Assembly: GCF_000208745.1 (NCBI RefSeq)
Contig: NC_030855.1
Span: 17,979,503 to 18,043,502 of the forward strand
Length of the DNA stretch: 64,000 nt
From: Theobroma cacao
Taxonomy: Eukaryota > Streptophyta > Magnoliopsida > Malvales > Malvaceae
Direction: 5' to 3'
Positions 61,601 to 64,000 of the stretch are shown piece by piece (positions within the stretch are counted from its first letter, which is position 1; every line of letters begins with the position of its first letter). Both the position numbers and the translations under genes were made by a program. The notes below the pieces were generated by a model. It did not search any database. It saw nothing but the letters and a program-made list of their open reading frames with translations, and was not told where the DNA came from.

Positions 61601-62113
61601 GGAACTGGAACTATATTAGCTACCCATTCAGGGTACTTAGCCACCTCCAAAAATCCAGCATCGAATTGCCTTTTTACTTCCTCTTTAATCTTCAGCAACA
61701 TCTCTGGCTTCATCCTTCTCAACTTCTGTTTAATAGGCTTGCAATCTGGTTCCAAAGGTAACTTGTGAACAACCATGTCAGTATTAAGACCTGGCATGTC
61801 CTGATATGACCAAGCAAACACGTCCACATATTCACGGAGCAATTCTTCTAGCTTCAGCCGTTCATCGGATGACAGCGAGGTGCCAATCTTAACCTCTTTC
61901 TTCTCTTCTCCATTTCCGAGGTTAATCATTTCTGTGAGTTCCTGATGAGGTAAAATCTCATTTTCTTCCCGTTCCAACATTCTCGACAAATCAAGGGGTA
62001 AGCTATAGTCATCCACCTCCTCTTCATTTTTCAATTCATCAATGTTCGAAATTATCTCAAAATCGATATTCAAATCGTTGTCTAGATTGTCTTCGTGTTC
62101 ATTATTTAAAGAC
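58651..62113 (-). CDS. Tat/Ogre pol: reverse transcriptase, RNase H, archaeal-type RNase H, integrase
   Basis: Second exon of the polyprotein. Counting from the ORF residue at 62073: reverse transcriptase about 105-320 (KKDGKVRMCVDYRDLNRAS, YVDD at 266-269), Gypsy-type RNase H about 385-535, archaeal-type RNase H about 565-690 (YFDGASN, MAEYEAL, YGDSALV, IADALA), integrase zinc region H791..C829-x2-C832, and core Asp861, Asp922, Glu958 (GMDVIG, TDNASN, NGAVEAAN). 1140 codons from 62073 with no stop; the frame opens further up to 62113 where it joins the protease exon. The gypsy RNase H lacks the usual first catalytic Asp (LYLTVNKNSMG), as known for this lineage. Product acts in retrotransposition. 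Confidence 0.95.
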
Positions 62114-62325
62114 CTGCAAACAGGTAAAGTTGGACGCGTGTATGGGTAAGTATTTATTGGCTAAAAGAATAGATGAAAGAAAATATGCAAAAAGATTGAT
62201 GAATTATGAAACACATTATGCATTGTCATTTATTCAAATGATGAAGGTAACAGAAAGCCCTACTTAAACAGAAAATTAATCTTAACACCCTTGGGCATAG
62301 GCATTTAGATAAAATTGTTCATTAC
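62114..62325 (-). other. Predicted 212-bp intron between protease and reverse transcriptase
   Basis: Donor GAAAT|GTAATG (exon ends at 62326) and acceptor CTGTTTGCAG| (exon starts at 62113) are both good. Without splicing the protease frame ends in TAA at once; with splicing the codon AT|G is restored and the frame continues SLNNEHEDNLDNDLN into pol. The interior carries stops in all useful frames. An intron in this place is established for Ogre elements. Confidence 0.85.
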
Positions 62326-64000
62326 ATTTCGGAAGGCTTAAAGATGATGGGCAATTCCGTGGCTATCCAATTGCTTAGCTCCTCTCCTGGCAGTACTGGA
62401 TACACCACAGGGATCTTCTCGTGAGGTTCTTCATCTTTGATCATATGGATTGATAGCTCATCAAATATCCGTAGAACCTGATTGACCTTTGGTGGTGCTT
62501 CGGGATGAATGAAACCTGCAGAGCGAAAAGTCTCATATAGGTGTGGGATTGTCCGTTCTTCGAAATCTTCTTCCTTTCCCTCAAGTTGAGCCATCCTTTT
62601 AATCTTCTTTTGAGCTGTCAGTTTCCTTTTTTCTTCTTTGGTAGGCTTGTACCCCAAACCAAATTTTTCTTCATTCTTTATTGGAGTTAGAGGACGGTTA
62701 ATTCCTTGTAAATTCTTTCCTAACCCCAAACCGGCACGGCATCCTTTACCCGCAGTCTGCTTAACCCCCATTTTAGTGGCTACTGACAAACGAGGGGTCG
62801 GTATCACTTTTCTTTCCCCCACATAAGTAGCATTAACAAATTCAAAAGATCTGAAAGAGCATTCTGGGACTTCTTCTGTTGCCTCTACATAGAGAACAGA
62901 TGATGGTTGAATAGCCAGTATGTCTTCCTCTGAACAGACACTTATCAGTTGGCCTTCAGCTATGAATTTAATTTTTTGATGAAGGGAAGATGGTATGGCT
63001 CCAGCCATATGAATCCATGGACGCCCTAACAAGCAATTGTATGACGGGGCAATGTCCATGACTTGAAATTGGACCTCAAAAATGCAAGGGCCAATTTTTA
63101 TCGGTAGTTCAATGTCCCCTACCACCTCCCTTGTGGTCCCATCGAAAGCCCTTACAACCATGCTGCTGGTTCTCATATACGACACATCTACTAGCAACTT
63201 GGTTAAAGTAGAGCGAGGCATGACATTTAAAGCTGAACCATTATCGACCAAGACCCTAAGTACGGCATGGTCCTTGCATTTGATGGTAATGTGCAGCGCT
63301 TTGTTACTTCCTCGACCACCCGATGGTATTTCTTCATCATTAAAGGCAATGAAGTTCGCCACTGTAATGTTCCCCACGATGTGGTCTAACTTTTCCACTG
63401 ATATATCTTGTGCCATATAAGCTTGGTTCAAGACTTTGAGCAGCGCGTTCCTGTGTGCTTTCGAATTCAATAGTAAGGACAACAACGAGATGCGAGCGGG
63501 CATCTTGGTTAATTGTTCTACCACGCTGTATTCACTGTGTTTGATAAACTTGAGAAATTCACCCGCTTCTTTCTCGGTAACAGGATTTTTGACCTCATTG
63601 TTCGGAGCCACTACAGATTCGTCAACTTGGTCCTTAGAAAAGGTATCTGCTTTCTTTAGGCCTCCCTCTCCCTGTGCTGGTTTCCCTTTTCCAACTCTCT
63701 CCGCTATCTCAGGGGAATAACATCGCCCACTTCGCGTTATACCCCTCACACTAGTTAGATCTTTAGAAGATGCTTGGGGGGCGGATGAAGCTGTGCCCAA
63801 AATATTACACTCATAATTCCATGGGACAGCCTTATCGCTCTTGTAAGGGAATAGGCTGGGGACTTCGATGGTAATACCACTTCTGATCATAGTTGGGGAT
63901 GTATCATTCATCGGGCTTCTGTTTTCTTCATAGAAGATGGTGAGAGGTTTAGGTTTGTTCCCCCCGAATGAACTTGATGCCGCTTCAGCTGGGGTGTCTC
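62326..64000 (-). CDS. Tat/Ogre gag C terminus, protease and G-patch segment, partial
   Basis: Open from the window edge (29 codons before the first visible ATG at 63911, including SFGGNKPKPLTIFYEENRSP) to the donor at 62326. Counting from that ATG, the aspartic protease lies about 205-310, with LVDNGSALNVMP (D223-N-G, the variant usual in the Tat group instead of D-S/T-G) and LLGRPWIHMAGA. A glycine-rich G-patch-like segment follows at about 378-412 (GCRAGLGLGKNLQGINRPL). The gag start lies outside. No stop within the stretch. Confidence 0.92.

Larger units (their letters stand above)
55470..64000 (-). mobile_element. Tat/Ogre-lineage Ty3/gypsy retrotransposon, 3' part; continues past the window
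   Basis: Large element read on the minus strand. It comprises a 2-kb LTR (55470-57490), a 1.16-kb spacer with tandem repeats, integrase, two RNase H domains, reverse transcriptase, an intron, protease and the C-terminal part of gag, which runs off the right edge. A purine tract AAAAAGGGGCAAC at 57503-57491 abuts the LTR start TGTAGACACC. The tract, the second (archaeal-type) RNase H and the intron place it in the Tat group, close to Ogre/Retand. The coding region shown has no stop apart from the intron, so the insertion is probably young. Confidence 0.93.

Noticed and set aside
58804..61761. Many plus-strand frames of 60-132 codons
   Set aside because: All are antisense shadows of the pol exon; none has a family resemblance.

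Overview
This window looks like nuclear DNA of a dicot plant. It is AT-rich, its genes have GT-AG introns, and every recognisable host gene is a land-plant orthologue (NUP35, GATA9/12-type factor, SEC13, an HD-ZIP III factor of the CORONA/ATHB-15 type, a DUF1677 protein). The retrotransposon families and a recurrent foldback family fit a Malvales-like genome, but that placement is inference. Three N gaps and one single N show that this is a draft assembly.

Layout. 1-2.9 kb: 5' part of NUP35 on the minus strand, running off the left edge. 3.6-4.7 kb: a compact three-exon minus-strand gene for a 112-residue protein I do not recognise. 5.6-11.8 kb: a degenerate tandem duplication, then a decayed Ty3/gypsy element (two LTRs, intact 5-bp target duplication, reverse transcriptase mostly deleted) split by a 1.1-kb non-autonomous hAT element. 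15.3-16.5 kb: GATA9-like gene, minus strand. 18.9-23.2 kb: a broken PIF/Harbinger transposase with a 419-bp tandem repeat upstream and an inverted-repeat element at its 3' end. 23.8-24.05 kb: six CACGTG cores in 237 bp with no obvious gene. 24.9-28.2 kb: a hAT-like element and, 30 bp further on, a gag-only Ty3/gypsy remnant. 31.1-32.6 kb: SEC13, minus strand, with an intron in its 5' leader. 39.1-46.0 kb: complete 18-exon HD-ZIP III gene, plus strand, with a miR165/166-complementary site built across the exon 4/5 junction. 47.8-48.6 kb: DUF1677 gene, minus strand. 50-54.7 kb: two long-inverted-repeat (foldback) elements. 55.5-64 kb: the 3' part of a large Tat/Ogre-lineage Ty3/gypsy element (minus strand) whose coding region is open and which carries a short intron between protease and reverse transcriptase.

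The host genes have no obvious shared pathway; this is ordinary plant gene order with transposon-filled spacers. The most informative features are the Ogre-type element (intron, two RNase H domains, one lacking its usual catalytic start), the split miR166 site, the G-box cluster, and the unidentified 112-residue protein. I found no CRISPR array, rRNA or tRNA gene, and nothing that clearly amounts to an undescribed system.
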